A stretch of DNA of 64,000 nt from Berkiella sp963829835. GTDB taxonomy: Bacteria; Pseudomonadota; Gammaproteobacteria; Berkiellales; Berkiellaceae. Both the position numbers and the translations under genes were made by a program. The notes beneath the pieces were generated by a model, which saw nothing but the letters and a program-made list of their open reading frames with translations, was not told the DNA's origin and did no database searches. Positions 28,801 to 34,631 of the stretch are shown here, one piece after another (the first letter of the stretch is position 1; the number at the start of each line of letters is the position of its first letter). The DNA lies in NCBI GenBank assembly GCA_963829835.1, contig CAWHKC010000004.1:1426001-1490000 (forward strand). Direction: 5' to 3'.

Positions 28801-29773
28801 ATAATTTTTCCATTAATGCTCTAATTTCAGGTGGGAATATTTCAATGTTTTCTGATTTTAAGAATTCTAGAAAAGGGGGAATAGGATCAGAATGATTACT
28901 ATATTTGTTCATAACCTCATTTGGAACTTGATGCGATAAGATTCTATCACGCAAAATACTAGCAGCAAACGCATAAGTATCTGATTCGCTTGAATATCTT
29001 CCTTTATCTAAAATTTCCGGAGCAAAATAACCTTTTGTCCCTTCTTGTATGGCGCGAGCTGATACTTGTCCTTCTTTTAATATTTTGGATAAATCAAAAT
29101 CAATTAATCTCACTTGGATATCATAAGGATTTTGAGGATTGATAAGTACAGTAATATTTTGAGCTTTAATATCGGCATGAATAATGCCACTTTGATTGGC
29201 AACTTGAATAAGTTGTGAGGCTTTTAAAACAATCAATAAACGCTGTTCATCATTAAGCTTCTTATCTTGTAATAATTTAAATAACTCTTGTCCAGTCCAC
29301 TCCATCGCAGTATATAGTTTATGTTTTGTATTCTGACCCCTAAATCTCATTTTCTCATCTTTATCATCACGTTGGGCTTGCCCTTGAAATATCCTGGCTT
29401 TCTTTGATGCTTGGATAGCATCTGAAAGTTCATCGCGCAAGGTGGTGTTTTCTATTTTAATTGCATGTAGGGTATCATCACCACGTAATACCCCTTCTTT
29501 TACATTACCATAGCCACCTTTTAGCGTTTGAAAACAAGATTTAATTGAAAGAGCGTAGATTTTTCCATCTATTTTAATAAAGGAGTATTTGGACCGTTTG
29601 ATGTTTGCTGCTTTATCAGAATACTTATCAAATTTTGTTCCATTTGGTTTATCACGTAATTCTTTTTCAGCTTGCTCCCATTCAGCATCAGTCGGTCTCC
29701 AAGTCGCTTTGGGTTTGTAGCTATCAGACTCTTTTTTAGCCAAATGTCCTTGATTAGAGTTATCATCACCCAT
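19871..29773 (-). CDS. Giant protein with two protein-kinase domains, ankyrin-like repeats and long coiled coils (putative effector)
   Basis: The single 3300-residue frame starts at an ATG with GGGGA eight bases upstream. Kinase 1 spans about residues 80-345: glycine loop LKGGYGNVKEG (84-94), Lys106, HADIKAQN (199-206), DFD (225-227) and APE (251-253). Ankyrin-like repeats lie at about 430-505. Kinase 2 spans about 945-1205: LGEGAYGVV (962-970), Lys993, HGDIKREN (1098-1105), DWG (1121-1123) and APE (1147-1149). Both keep the catalytic Asp and Asn but depart from HRD and DFG. The remaining 2000 residues are charged, mostly coiled coil, with Pro/Ser linkers. There is no signal peptide. The design resembles type IV-secreted effectors of intracellular bacteria; secretion and substrates are inferred. 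Confidence 0.85.
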   Translation of the reverse strand: MGDDNSNQGHLAKKESDSYKPKATWRPTDAEWEQAEKELRDKPNGTKFDKYSDKAANIKRSKYSFIKIDGKIYALSIKSCFQTLKGGYGNVKEGVLRGDDTLHAIKIENTTLRDELSDAIQASKKARIFQGQAQRDDKDEKMRFRGQNTKHKLYTAMEWTGQELFKLLQDKKLNDEQRLLIVLKASQLIQVANQSGIIHADIKAQNITVLINPQNPYDIQVRLIDFDLSKILKEGQVSARAIQEGTKGYFAPEILDKGRYSSESDTYAFAASILRDRILSHQVPNEVMNKYSNHSDPIPPFLEFLKSENIEIFPPEIRALMEKLLEPDPNKRASLNVLIEYVCQALTASPKITGNLKDQITDIQNQAHKSELVRIEERKQNPKKRELIEKKEDENDTVAFFKLVTENKLPEIMAKTQTMPTNYFKDAVYTEPNGHNLLEHAILSNNLKTLNAMLRLYDAYNKNNEIIKKHLISRIPPNNDSPLQLAISTNNKDIIRKIVQEIKAKHGDEKLIEELRNIEPAILKSFIDDIETIVPNLMSSLLTEEAASKEAKQSVDLAKDKSPLVATSAPTLINPEPIETAAELAKIEAQKREEDAISELDALSTELKDEKKQNTMAESIRVEPVVSVTAPVKPKKVDPLKVKPLDERLAALNYALAESFIVNTTAINPLEGLDPADKEKFNKFWDAWRGHIAQSGRSFLAQYVMQRDQELWQQLLKNEKVRTLFAANIDMLERTNNKLQGQLTKKEEATQTTSIISSRTHSAPLSPPEPVEVKASIEKSEVAADTKAAKPDPVAEYQAHQEKTAELNEQLEDVINRLIAQPAVMRAIAWNQFPAEFRSDIWKIIIKKGDDKIIKDFETMEKMIASEAITTWSTLPKTDRAQKWKELTDIEKKGIWKDLEAKKEWEGLKDVWSYEWKIAEDYFADSQNKDKVKMKHREGNALHSYLKIGDNIYMMGRRDQILGEGAYGVVKRTAMKNGSVSVVSKSGDPIIVKRLIITDPDPDDVENSAKKEIFGLSKMGELKDSVTRPISNPKFDKNKNKLVKKLYIVGKEHHGKQLTSLVETPDGTKIKLSERDKNIIGLQLCYAIQFAHSQRLRHGDIKRENFIADVQGKIIKIKPIDWGFCQEIPTNEELVNAIKGGTQGHIAPELVFESKAGFKSDVFSIGSIFKNDLGMSTELYQDMTRFDPAKRANLMQMMDKLIFHLKKLPENEKDEYVKQTIDNHNLQKLLYKLLEYKQLLQPAQQKAIEQQFQELTNHIISLQSNDKLTKQEKESALEDFLNKYQNKNEHIVEIVKKLSQDFPQFIAQEKAQEQTPIVAKKAASNVEELLSDTLDKLEEKRVGFLLDMENNINYNTFSSNYISTILKTLSELNEEKNETKLAQILEHLISKQNEKTGKIVLPEVIEFLKSELTRLGHTDLIPPESLTSVKSSADAFSDILQLHKYEKDINIIVQEITSAGKDHDKMNKEDVFYKERVNDIFDKLFEIYEGLDQKDLYALNYINYLKDLRDELLGHNDEKSNVLANGLDKAISHIFIDKLRYDLRIISNTSFGAKDKERIEEHIKAMEKLYAETKDDSKTVIQNIIAGLNNKFPEGPIRTFINESLKEMGEYKLPAGPPNTSNDDLETLLGKESLAPANSFYEQIRDKFKKLEEHDKEDKDLMDDLFNINLVLDSFDMVKEKDRDKETQKFLLELDSQSDHHIRVKDLVTESLASSPSNLNDIRNPIQEAIAGGARSKQPTIQPPSPAITSPDLNKYEKTIYLLEEAKKAAKEEVVAKLDGILNELQMYTSLSDESKEILFSQLLTGSAKDEDLKDVLNNALALYGHNDAIVYETTGSQSVAITEPKTKLTNKNLSTLLKQIRDINPTIFKGLKRAEIIDLVNDIDKNLIKKLIIAQKDFEKAKNDPEKLAALNQVRAQMEQTIIEAKAAFIKPVAVTESVRLDPNVQSLSAKLDAETASATSSSTLSARLASETASVRSKEEEKATAKEAEKSGVDELDDLDNQLKAEIQERDKEKSAIPVKAAPIPLVNPGLQNYHSFVEALISFNKTIEDPNIQALIIDLQSRFEDPRTSNPIHLKSAILSLLDAVEFDTFKKRAFFIEQLKKLEISLDQSKKLEALSNQQLLDAVDLSKFKMSFYKYATHLFNDNASLPGQKGEQINDILEHLSKQDKNDPVGILAFLLTLQRNEDEKEKYTAVQGIIENIYNELVTESKIKPEDIQQRYEVMLKQSEEAKKKKAAPDIRHNKEEFAAKAKELSQRIKELHSQDNPHPWKKIQEDIIAKITKIPSEIKTVEQLKKVMEALNDDALKIEIEKIKERYNNLPSQKAYVLNLELQIQASFYSAQENILDHFTKSQQSKISILEEDYNSLSAKESAAIDYGKKLTKEIARREEITNKNERKMKEKEKILENVREQEGFIKDDKPPPLPPLLHIANPLAKTLESSPMPAQAQAFDPAAIKLRHFEKLKEAKSDIKENDDLPSITTDEDAKEEDLPSIAGAKEKLEKRFKEQYDVISITKNKVRQLFSALTPNETEIDRKQKKLEKAKQTIFAYNKNIAVKGDTPHQSAVDLLQYQAEVDKRQKDRIDRIEQATFLQRETNKVYANKNIIVKAYDKRIDAINKEKANNSREFDDNIKKVKEDKDKTLATLKQITEDIKSNTNLRLDGLRSKIQDAKKELSLDEFGIFNPELTKEEEDLIQTDNIVFNHSPITITPFVKIDPEATLDPIPTTSKPLTPPPSAPTSLFTAIPMLVEKVEVTELATPTASDVPARSAPPSGALPTVGKTKASELTPLQKALAARPKVAADTPEEIAAEEQRLAMLAQQEKDSQEAERKRKEARQEALLDPTKTPLQLPPEDQALLTSWRDKQSTLLTHDGGLPKGDILVVAEYKQALDDATQEREEAIAAKTTALEQARASREQIIDQKSKALASAQSDSATAISQHEQEMRAAEVKRRMVVEYKRAELLAAKQKRAADLKLLKEQSVKLDMMLDANILQKYSLRKKVAADTWLKKQGNKVGGKISGTDKVRKEQIKRLESMFKGLQSDFTPNDLPTLKNKAMMAYQHLIQIQKEIVKGSTASESELYKICEEKKIQLEGIIDALKPLEPKKIPGTDEKITMTANEFMKIDHSNLEIRLTGLIKGFNESFDPSKVTTIDTAVAATILNQQIEINKNIKILEHFAQNGEFETRVTAIQLLQKISRDYQTYMSNSANLDEKIDPATIQELSAPKSKRKNVLKQLKDKISGKDKDKEREKRIEALTHELREIDKNHVHLKEKVNPPEPAATPEAKPIKAHKPGEHGGAE

Positions 29774-29959
29774 AATGCATATCCCCGCTTTTTAAGCAGA
29801 ATAGAATTCTATTATTATTGTATGCTGACTAAATTATGAAAGGAACTGTCTATTAGGAGATCACAATATTGTAGATGCAAAGAAATTGCGTGGAATGAGG
29901 CTTTGACCTAGTGAAACGTCATCAATCGAATCACAATAGGTCATTATGTGTGAAGGAGA

Positions 29960-31135
29960 CTAAGCTAAAGCTTCCACGCTCACTGGGTGCAACTCTTGTA
30001 TAATCACTGGTGCTTGGAATATCGGTTGGGATATTGAAATCAATGGTTCCGATGGGGCTGTCTGTGTCTGATTTTGTTGAATTGATAAAATTTCTAATCC
30101 CGAGATGGTGACACTTTTTAAGTCTGTAATACAATCTTCCAAGGTAATGGGCACGGTTTTATTTTTATCAAAGGGCTGTTTAATCTGATGCTCCTTAATG
30201 GGAAGATCATCAGATATATTATGTAATAACGTGGGAGTAATGAAATCAGTGCCCACGCCAGCCTTCTTAGCATAATCCAATAGTTTATTGAATATCGAGA
30301 TATCATTCTGTGTGGGTTCATCTTTGCCTTCAATCAATGGTTCAACAACTTTGGCATGAAATACATAAGTGCCATCGACAACTTCATAACTTTCCCAATA
30401 AATTTGCGAGGGAGACAAGAGTAGTTCTTGTTCACCGGGGAAGCTAGAGAAATCCATGATATTTTTACCATATGCCCCATCAAATTCTACAATGCTACTG
30501 ACGCTGAAAGCACGGGCAACATCAGGATCTAAGGAAGTACTATTAAAAGCTTTGGTCGGGATAATACCGCCACCATTATCGATGATGTCTATTCTTTCTT
30601 GGATTTCATGATAAGGCGTTTTTTCGCCGCGGTAACTTGGCATATCTAAGCTACAAGCTCTTGGGACTTTATTTAAACCGGAGGCTAACATCATGGTTTC
30701 AAGAACCACGGTTTTTAAGATAGGTTGATCGTAATAAGAAAATGCAAATGCATTCCCATACAATAAATTGTTGATACTATAATATTCAGCGCCAGTATAG
30801 CCTTGTATTGCGTGTACTTCAGCTTTAGTAAGATTATAGTGTTCACTATTGTAATAGGGTTCCTGATAATAATAGACATTTTGAGAAAAATGATTTAAAT
30901 ATTTTTCACTATCTGTTTTATCAAATTGGATATGATTAAAATTCGCTTTTTTAAACAAACTAGATAGGTTGAGTTCAATATTTCCAAAGGTAGCAAGGAT
31001 ATCTGCTTTGTTGTTATCATTTTCTTTTATTTTGAGTTTCACTGCATCTGGATTATGTAAGATACATTTTGTAACTAGCTCTAGCTCCTGAGTGAAAAGG
31101 CTCTTATTGAGCGGACCAAACGCTAAATTAAACAT
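29960..31135 (-). CDS. Putative mono-ADP-ribosyltransferase (R-S-E class) effector
   Basis: The 391-residue protein has all three motifs of the ADP-ribosyltransferase exoenzyme fold in order. A helical IQGYTGAEYYSINNLLYG stretch lies near residues 110-127, then SYRGEKTP with Arg169, the FNSTSLD motif (Ser199-Thr200-Ser201), and FPGEQELLLSP with the E-x-E pair Glu235/Glu237. That pair usually marks transfer of ADP-ribose from NAD+ to arginine, as in C3-like and SidE-type toxins. The N-terminal 100 and C-terminal 120 residues are unknown and could direct targeting. There is no signal peptide. It lies 186 bases upstream of the giant kinase on the same strand. Activity and host target are inferred. 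Confidence 0.72.
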   Translation of the reverse strand: MFNLAFGPLNKSLFTQELELVTKCILHNPDAVKLKIKENDNNKADILATFGNIELNLSSLFKKANFNHIQFDKTDSEKYLNHFSQNVYYYQEPYYNSEHYNLTKAEVHAIQGYTGAEYYSINNLLYGNAFAFSYYDQPILKTVVLETMMLASGLNKVPRACSLDMPSYRGEKTPYHEIQERIDIIDNGGGIIPTKAFNSTSLDPDVARAFSVSSIVEFDGAYGKNIMDFSSFPGEQELLLSPSQIYWESYEVVDGTYVFHAKVVEPLIEGKDEPTQNDISIFNKLLDYAKKAGVGTDFITPTLLHNISDDLPIKEHQIKQPFDKNKTVPITLEDCITDLKSVTISGLEILSIQQNQTQTAPSEPLISISQPIFQAPVIIQELHPVSVEALA

Positions 31136-31247
31136 ACCAACTTGTTCTTTCTGTCTGAAAAAATCAACCAGTTGGAAAGAATACTATGTTACAAAAAGCG
31201 TGTCAAAAAGTGTCCAAAAGCTTGTTAACTAAACTAAAACCCTGTGT

Positions 31248-31670
31248 TTATCTAAATCTTATTAAAGGTTGTTGAGAAAACGCGATCCGTTGCGCGCAAA
31301 TATCTTGATGAGCATTTACTGCAGCATCATAAGCAAACTCAATCTGCTTTGGATGTATATCATTGGCAGTATGCTGCAATAGATACTCCACAACAGCAAC
31401 ATGCCCACCCGCTGCGGCTGCACTTAGGGCCCAGCCCTTATATCCATAGCTAATGTCATTCTTATATTTGGCTATCAATTTTTGTACGGCATGAAAATTG
31501 CCTGCGCCTGCAAATTTATAAAGATCAAGGCCTACTTCGGTAGCATTTTGATAAACAGTCTCAACCTGATGATTAAGAAGTGGTGTAAAAGTAGGCGATT
31601 GATTGCTGTTATTACTATATTTTAGATTTCTTTCATCTTCGTCTAGAGCTGTTTGTGCGCCGCGCTTCAT
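31248..31670 (-). CDS. Small ankyrin-repeat protein
   Basis: The 140-residue product has two ankyrin-like units: FAGAGNFHAVQKLIAKYKND near residue 53, and LSAAAAGGHVAVVEYLLQHT near residue 81. A third degenerate helix pair follows. The N-terminal 45 residues are polar and probably disordered. Ankyrin repeats bind proteins and are common in secreted effectors of Legionella and Coxiella. No clear ribosome site precedes the ATG. Its position between the ADP-ribosyltransferase and the CaaX protein supports a role in host interaction, but this is by association. Confidence 0.65.
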   Translation of the reverse strand: MKRGAQTALDEDERNLKYSNNSNQSPTFTPLLNHQVETVYQNATEVGLDLYKFAGAGNFHAVQKLIAKYKNDISYGYKGWALSAAAAGGHVAVVEYLLQHTANDIHPKQIEFAYDAAVNAHQDICAQRIAFSQQPLIRFR

Positions 31671-31776
31671 ATAATGATACCGTTAAAAGTAAAAATTAAA
31701 GGTAACATTATAGCTTATAAGCTAAGCAGGAAGCGGGTCGTTTATCGGGAATTTAATCGCGTTCGTCAGTGTAATA

Positions 31777-31798
31777 AAAGGGATCAAGGGATCCCTTT
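31777..31798 (-). terminator. Intrinsic terminator after the CaaX-protein gene
   Basis: AAAGGGATC (31777-31785) and GATCCCTTT (31790-31798) form a 9-base stem with a 4-base loop. On the minus strand it is followed by TTATT. It sits five bases past the stop of the gene at 31804-32022. Confidence 0.65.
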
Positions 31799-31803
31799 AT
31801 TGA

Positions 31804-32022
31804 TTACATCAAAACACAACATTTAGTTTTAGTGCGAGGAGGAGCAGCAGCAGGTTTGGCAGCTGCACTGTTAGCTGCAGCAGCTTTTGTTGCATCAAGA
31901 CCAGGTGTGAATGTGGGGGCTGGTTTATCATCGCCTCCTTTGGGGGCATCAGTAGAACCAGGGGCTGGAACTAAGGCATCGTCTTTCTTTGGATCAGTAG
32001 TTGGTGCTCCACCTGTAGCCAT
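31804..32022 (-). CDS. Short Ala/Pro-rich protein with C-terminal CaaX prenylation box
   Basis: The 72-residue product is disordered in composition (Ala, Pro, Asp, Lys) and ends in RTKTKCCVLM. The last four residues, CVLM, fit the eukaryotic CaaX box with Met as X, which favours farnesylation. The extra Cys and upstream basic residues mimic Ras-type membrane anchors. Bacteria lack CaaX prenyltransferases, so the motif would work only in host cytosol, as shown for several Legionella effectors such as AnkB. AAGGA lies six bases before the ATG and a terminator follows the stop, so it is a real unit. Prenylation is predicted, not shown. Confidence 0.7.
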   Translation of the reverse strand: MATGGAPTTDPKKDDALVPAPGSTDAPKGGDDKPAPTFTPGLDATKAAAANSAAAKPAAAPPRTKTKCCVLM

Positions 32023-32093
32023 TATTCTTCCTTATAAATTAAACTGAAATTCAGAGGCAATTATATAAACCAAGAATACAAAGTCAACAAATA

Positions 32094-32133
32094 TAAAAAA
32101 AGCCCTTCACTTACTTTCTTTAAATGAAGGGCT
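32094..32133 (-). terminator. Intrinsic terminator
   Basis: On the minus strand AGCCCTTCA (complement of 32125-32133) pairs with TGAAGGGCT (complement of 32101-32109) and is followed by a run of at least six T. It lies 31 bases after the stop of the gene at 32164-32763. Confidence 0.85.
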
Positions 32134-32163
32134 GCTTTATTTCATTGTAATTGAAAAGAACAA

Positions 32164-32763
32164 CTATTTTTTAGGTGTTCTTTTTGCTTTTACAATTTTA
32201 CGTTCCTTTACAGCTTCTTCTACAACAGCAATTTCCATTTGTTCGGCGTTTTCAACTTTAACGGCTATTGCTTGCGGTGCTGTATTGGTTTCTTCTTCTT
32301 TGATTTTACGACGTTTTACTGAAACCTCAGCAGATGGCGTAAAGCTTGGATTTTGTTCCAATGTAACTGGGTTGGAAGCAGGATGTTCAGGTTCAACGCT
32401 ATCTTCAGCTGGAACATCATCATTTTTCTTGGTGACGATATCCTTTTGTAAATCAGCCGCATCTTTTAATTCAGCTTCTTCTACAGTACGCTTTTTACCC
32501 TTTGTTAATTGTTGTTCAGCTAATTCTGAAGCACCTAATACTGTTCCTGAAATGGGCAGTGAAATCAGTGTTCCAAAAAGGCCAATAAGTGGCAATCTAA
32601 CAAGTGGTGGTAATGTTTGTTGAAGTGCAATATCACCAAGTGTATAGGCAGCTGCTGTAACAGCAACAACTTTACCTCGGTGATTATTTAATGTCTGTGC
32701 AACAGTTGTTACGACTGTTTTAGCACGATCTGTATAACTTGGTTTTGGACCTTCGTGACTCAT
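32164..32763 (-). CDS. Membrane-associated protein with basic, NLS-like C-terminal half (putative effector)
   Basis: The 199-residue product has a strong ribosome site (GAGG, six bases before ATG). Residues about 30-50 and 55-80 are hydrophobic (VVAVTAAAYTLGDIAL; LIGLFGTLISLPISGTVLGA) and could form a membrane hairpin. The rest is highly charged, with basic clusters TKGKKRTVEE, SVKRRKIKEEE and the terminal KAKRTPKK. KRRK matches the simple pattern of a monopartite nuclear localisation signal. It has its own terminator. No family is recognised. Its place in the putative effector cluster suggests delivery to a host, but bacterial basic tails can look like this by chance. Confidence 0.55.
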   Translation of the reverse strand: MSHEGPKPSYTDRAKTVVTTVAQTLNNHRGKVVAVTAAAYTLGDIALQQTLPPLVRLPLIGLFGTLISLPISGTVLGASELAEQQLTKGKKRTVEEAELKDAADLQKDIVTKKNDDVPAEDSVEPEHPASNPVTLEQNPSFTPSAEVSVKRRKIKEEETNTAPQAIAVKVENAEQMEIAVVEEAVKERKIVKAKRTPKK

Positions 32764-32903
32764 ATGTTACCTCTTCTAAAATAATGATTTGTAAATGACA
32801 AATCGAAATAATAGATAGTTAAAAAACTAACACAAGTTTTTGTGACATAAAATTGATGAAGGGTAGATATGGGCTGATAAAAGCCCAATTTAAGGGCTGC
32901 GGG

Positions 32904-33368
32904 CTAATTAACCGGTCTTGGAACAAGTCGATGTTGGTATCGATTACGCTCATCAAGCCGTTCTTCTTCTGCGCACGTTTGAGTCGGTTGCTGGCGCGGC
33001 ATCTTGCTATTGAGCGCTTTTGGGGTATAGCTGCGACTAAATTCTAACTGTAAATCGAAAGATGACTTATGTGATGGTTTAGGAGTTTGTGAGCTATTGT
33101 TTAAAGCGTTTATCAAATGTTGTATTGCAGCTGGGAGAGCGGCTTTCACCTCATCATATTCTTCGCCAGCTTCCGCCAATGAAGTTAACTGCTCTTCAAA
33201 TTTTGCTCTTTGGGCTTTAGGTTCCAATTTAGCTTTTATCTTGTGGATAATTTGCTCCCAGTTGGGAGGCAAATCTTGAAAGTCATCATCTTCCGTTAAT
33301 ACTTCTAATGCAGCATAGGAAGCCAACACATGAAAATTATTAACAGCTTGAGATCTCATATCCGCCAT
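32904..33368 (-). CDS. Hypothetical protein downstream of psd
   Basis: The frame opens at 33392, but the ATG at 33368 has GGAG six bases upstream and begins one base after the stop of the previous gene. It is the likelier start and gives 154 residues. The N-terminal 110 residues are helical and acidic (EVLTEDDDFQDLPPNWEQII). The C-terminal 45 are basic and polar (CAEEERLDERNRYQHR). No motif is recognised. Tight coupling with the gene before it suggests the two products act together. Confidence 0.6.
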   Translation of the reverse strand: MADMRSQAVNNFHVLASYAALEVLTEDDDFQDLPPNWEQIIHKIKAKLEPKAQRAKFEEQLTSLAEAGEEYDEVKAALPAAIQHLINALNNSSQTPKPSHKSSFDLQLEFSRSYTPKALNSKMPRQQPTQTCAEEERLDERNRYQHRLVPRPVN

Positions 33369-33369
33369 T

Positions 33370-33708
33370 TTACGCTCCCGCCAAAGTGGCAAAGTTTTGT
33401 AATAACGGGAACAACGAAGATTTCACCCGTGGAAAAATATATTCTCGTATACGGTTTTTGATCTCTTGAATGGATGCGGGTTTAAAGCCTTCTGGTAAAG
33501 GCTCATTTGGAAAGAGTTGTTGGAGCTTTTTAATAATGATATGTGAATTGTTTTGACGATAAGCCCACAACGCGAAAATCCCTGGATAAAAACGAAAGTC
33601 AGGGTTCTTAAATACATCATTTTTAGGGAGTAGTTCGACGTGGGGAAGCTCGTGGTCGGGCTTTCCTTGCGCGATGGCATAGCAGAATTGCACTTGTTCT
33701 GGTGACAC
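33370..33708 (-). CDS. Hypothetical protein between psd and the coupled unknown
   Basis: The 112-residue product starts at a GTG with AAGGGG five bases upstream. It has a helical N-terminus (MSPEQVQFCYAIAQG) and a WAYRQNNSHIIIKKLQQLF helix near residue 48. A Pro-rich turn (NEPLPEGFKPAS) is near 68 and a basic amphipathic end follows. There is no signal peptide or membrane segment. It lies 33 bases after psd and is coupled to the next gene, so the three probably share a transcript. No function is recognised. Confidence 0.55.
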   Translation of the reverse strand: MSPEQVQFCYAIAQGKPDHELPHVELLPKNDVFKNPDFRFYPGIFALWAYRQNNSHIIIKKLQQLFPNEPLPEGFKPASIQEIKNRIREYIFPRVKSSLFPLLQNFATLAGA

Positions 33709-33741
33709 TGTTTCCCCTTTCTCATTATGAGTGGAAAGAAA

Positions 33742-34599
33742 TCATGGCAGCAAATGACCAATCCTTTGGCCGACAACAAGCCGAGAATTCAGGCTTAGAT
33801 CATACTCCCAACCTGAATTTGGGGCAAGTAACACAATTACCGTCGATCCTAAAGAAAAGTAACCCATTTCTTCGCCCTTGTCTAACTTGATATGTTGCTC
33901 AGGCGTTTGCGGGTACGCAATATCTAACATCTCTTTACCACGGTGCGGGGTGATATTGCCGCCCCAACGCGTAAATATGCTACCGACGATCATTGCTCCT
34001 ACTAATATTATGGCAAAGGATCCCTGGTCGTGCTTGAAAAAAGCGACTACACGTTCGTTTTTTGAAAATAAATTATCAACATGTGCCGTCGTTAAAGGGT
34101 TTACCGAAAATAATTTGCCCGGAATATATCTAAGATTTGTTAATGTCCCTGTTAATGGCATATGAACACGATGGTAATCTTGGGGAGCTAGATAAATTGT
34201 TACGAAACGTCCATTGGCAAATTGTTCGGCATCTTTTTCATTGCCGATCAATGAGGCAACAGTAAAAGTTTTGCCTTTAGCTTGAAGTAAGGCTCCTTGT
34301 TCAATATTTCCTATCTGGCTAATGGTGCCATCGGCAGGAGAACAAATACTTTTTTGGGAAGGATCGATAGGTCGCGCGCTTGGCTTGAGGTGTCGAATAA
34401 AAAACTCATGATAAGAAGGATAGGCATAAGGATCTTCCCCAACTGCTTCATTCATGTTGACGTTATAACGTTTTAAAAACCAACCGATGAGATAATTTTT
34501 TAGCCATGGGATTTCTGAGTGCGAGAGCCAGCCCCCAAAACGCGTTAAAGCATGTTGTGGAAGACAATATTGACGCCAAACTTTAAGGGGGTATTGCAC
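33742..34599 (-). CDS. psd: Phosphatidylserine decarboxylase proenzyme
   Basis: The 285-residue inner-membrane enzyme converts phosphatidylserine to phosphatidylethanolamine. The C-terminal LGST motif (in YFSLGSTVIVLL) is where the chain self-cleaves to make the pyruvoyl group on Ser. PSYHEFFIRHLKPSARP near residue 63 and CSPADGTISQIG near residue 87 are family signatures. The start is a GTG with GAGAG upstream. It lies 32 bases after rsgA, the same order as the E. coli rsgA-psd pair. Confidence 0.95.
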   Translation of the reverse strand: MQYPLKVWRQYCLPQHALTRFGGWLSHSEIPWLKNYLIGWFLKRYNVNMNEAVGEDPYAYPSYHEFFIRHLKPSARPIDPSQKSICSPADGTISQIGNIEQGALLQAKGKTFTVASLIGNEKDAEQFANGRFVTIYLAPQDYHRVHMPLTGTLTNLRYIPGKLFSVNPLTTAHVDNLFSKNERVVAFFKHDQGSFAIILVGAMIVGSIFTRWGGNITPHRGKEMLDIAYPQTPEQHIKLDKGEEMGYFSLGSTVIVLLAPNSGWEYDLSLNSRLVVGQRIGHLLP

Positions 34600-34631
34600 A
34601 GAGTGATCTCTCTATTATTTATGCTTACTGA

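Noticed and set aside
29118..29240. Possible frameshift or fusion splitting the giant gene
   Set aside because: The frame is continuous through both kinase domains, composition is even, and there is no internal start with a strong ribosome site that would separate genes.
33423..33779. Minus-strand frame overlapping psd end and the next gene
   Set aside because: It is a third reading frame of the 33370-33708 gene, which has a better ribosome site and clean spacing to its neighbours.
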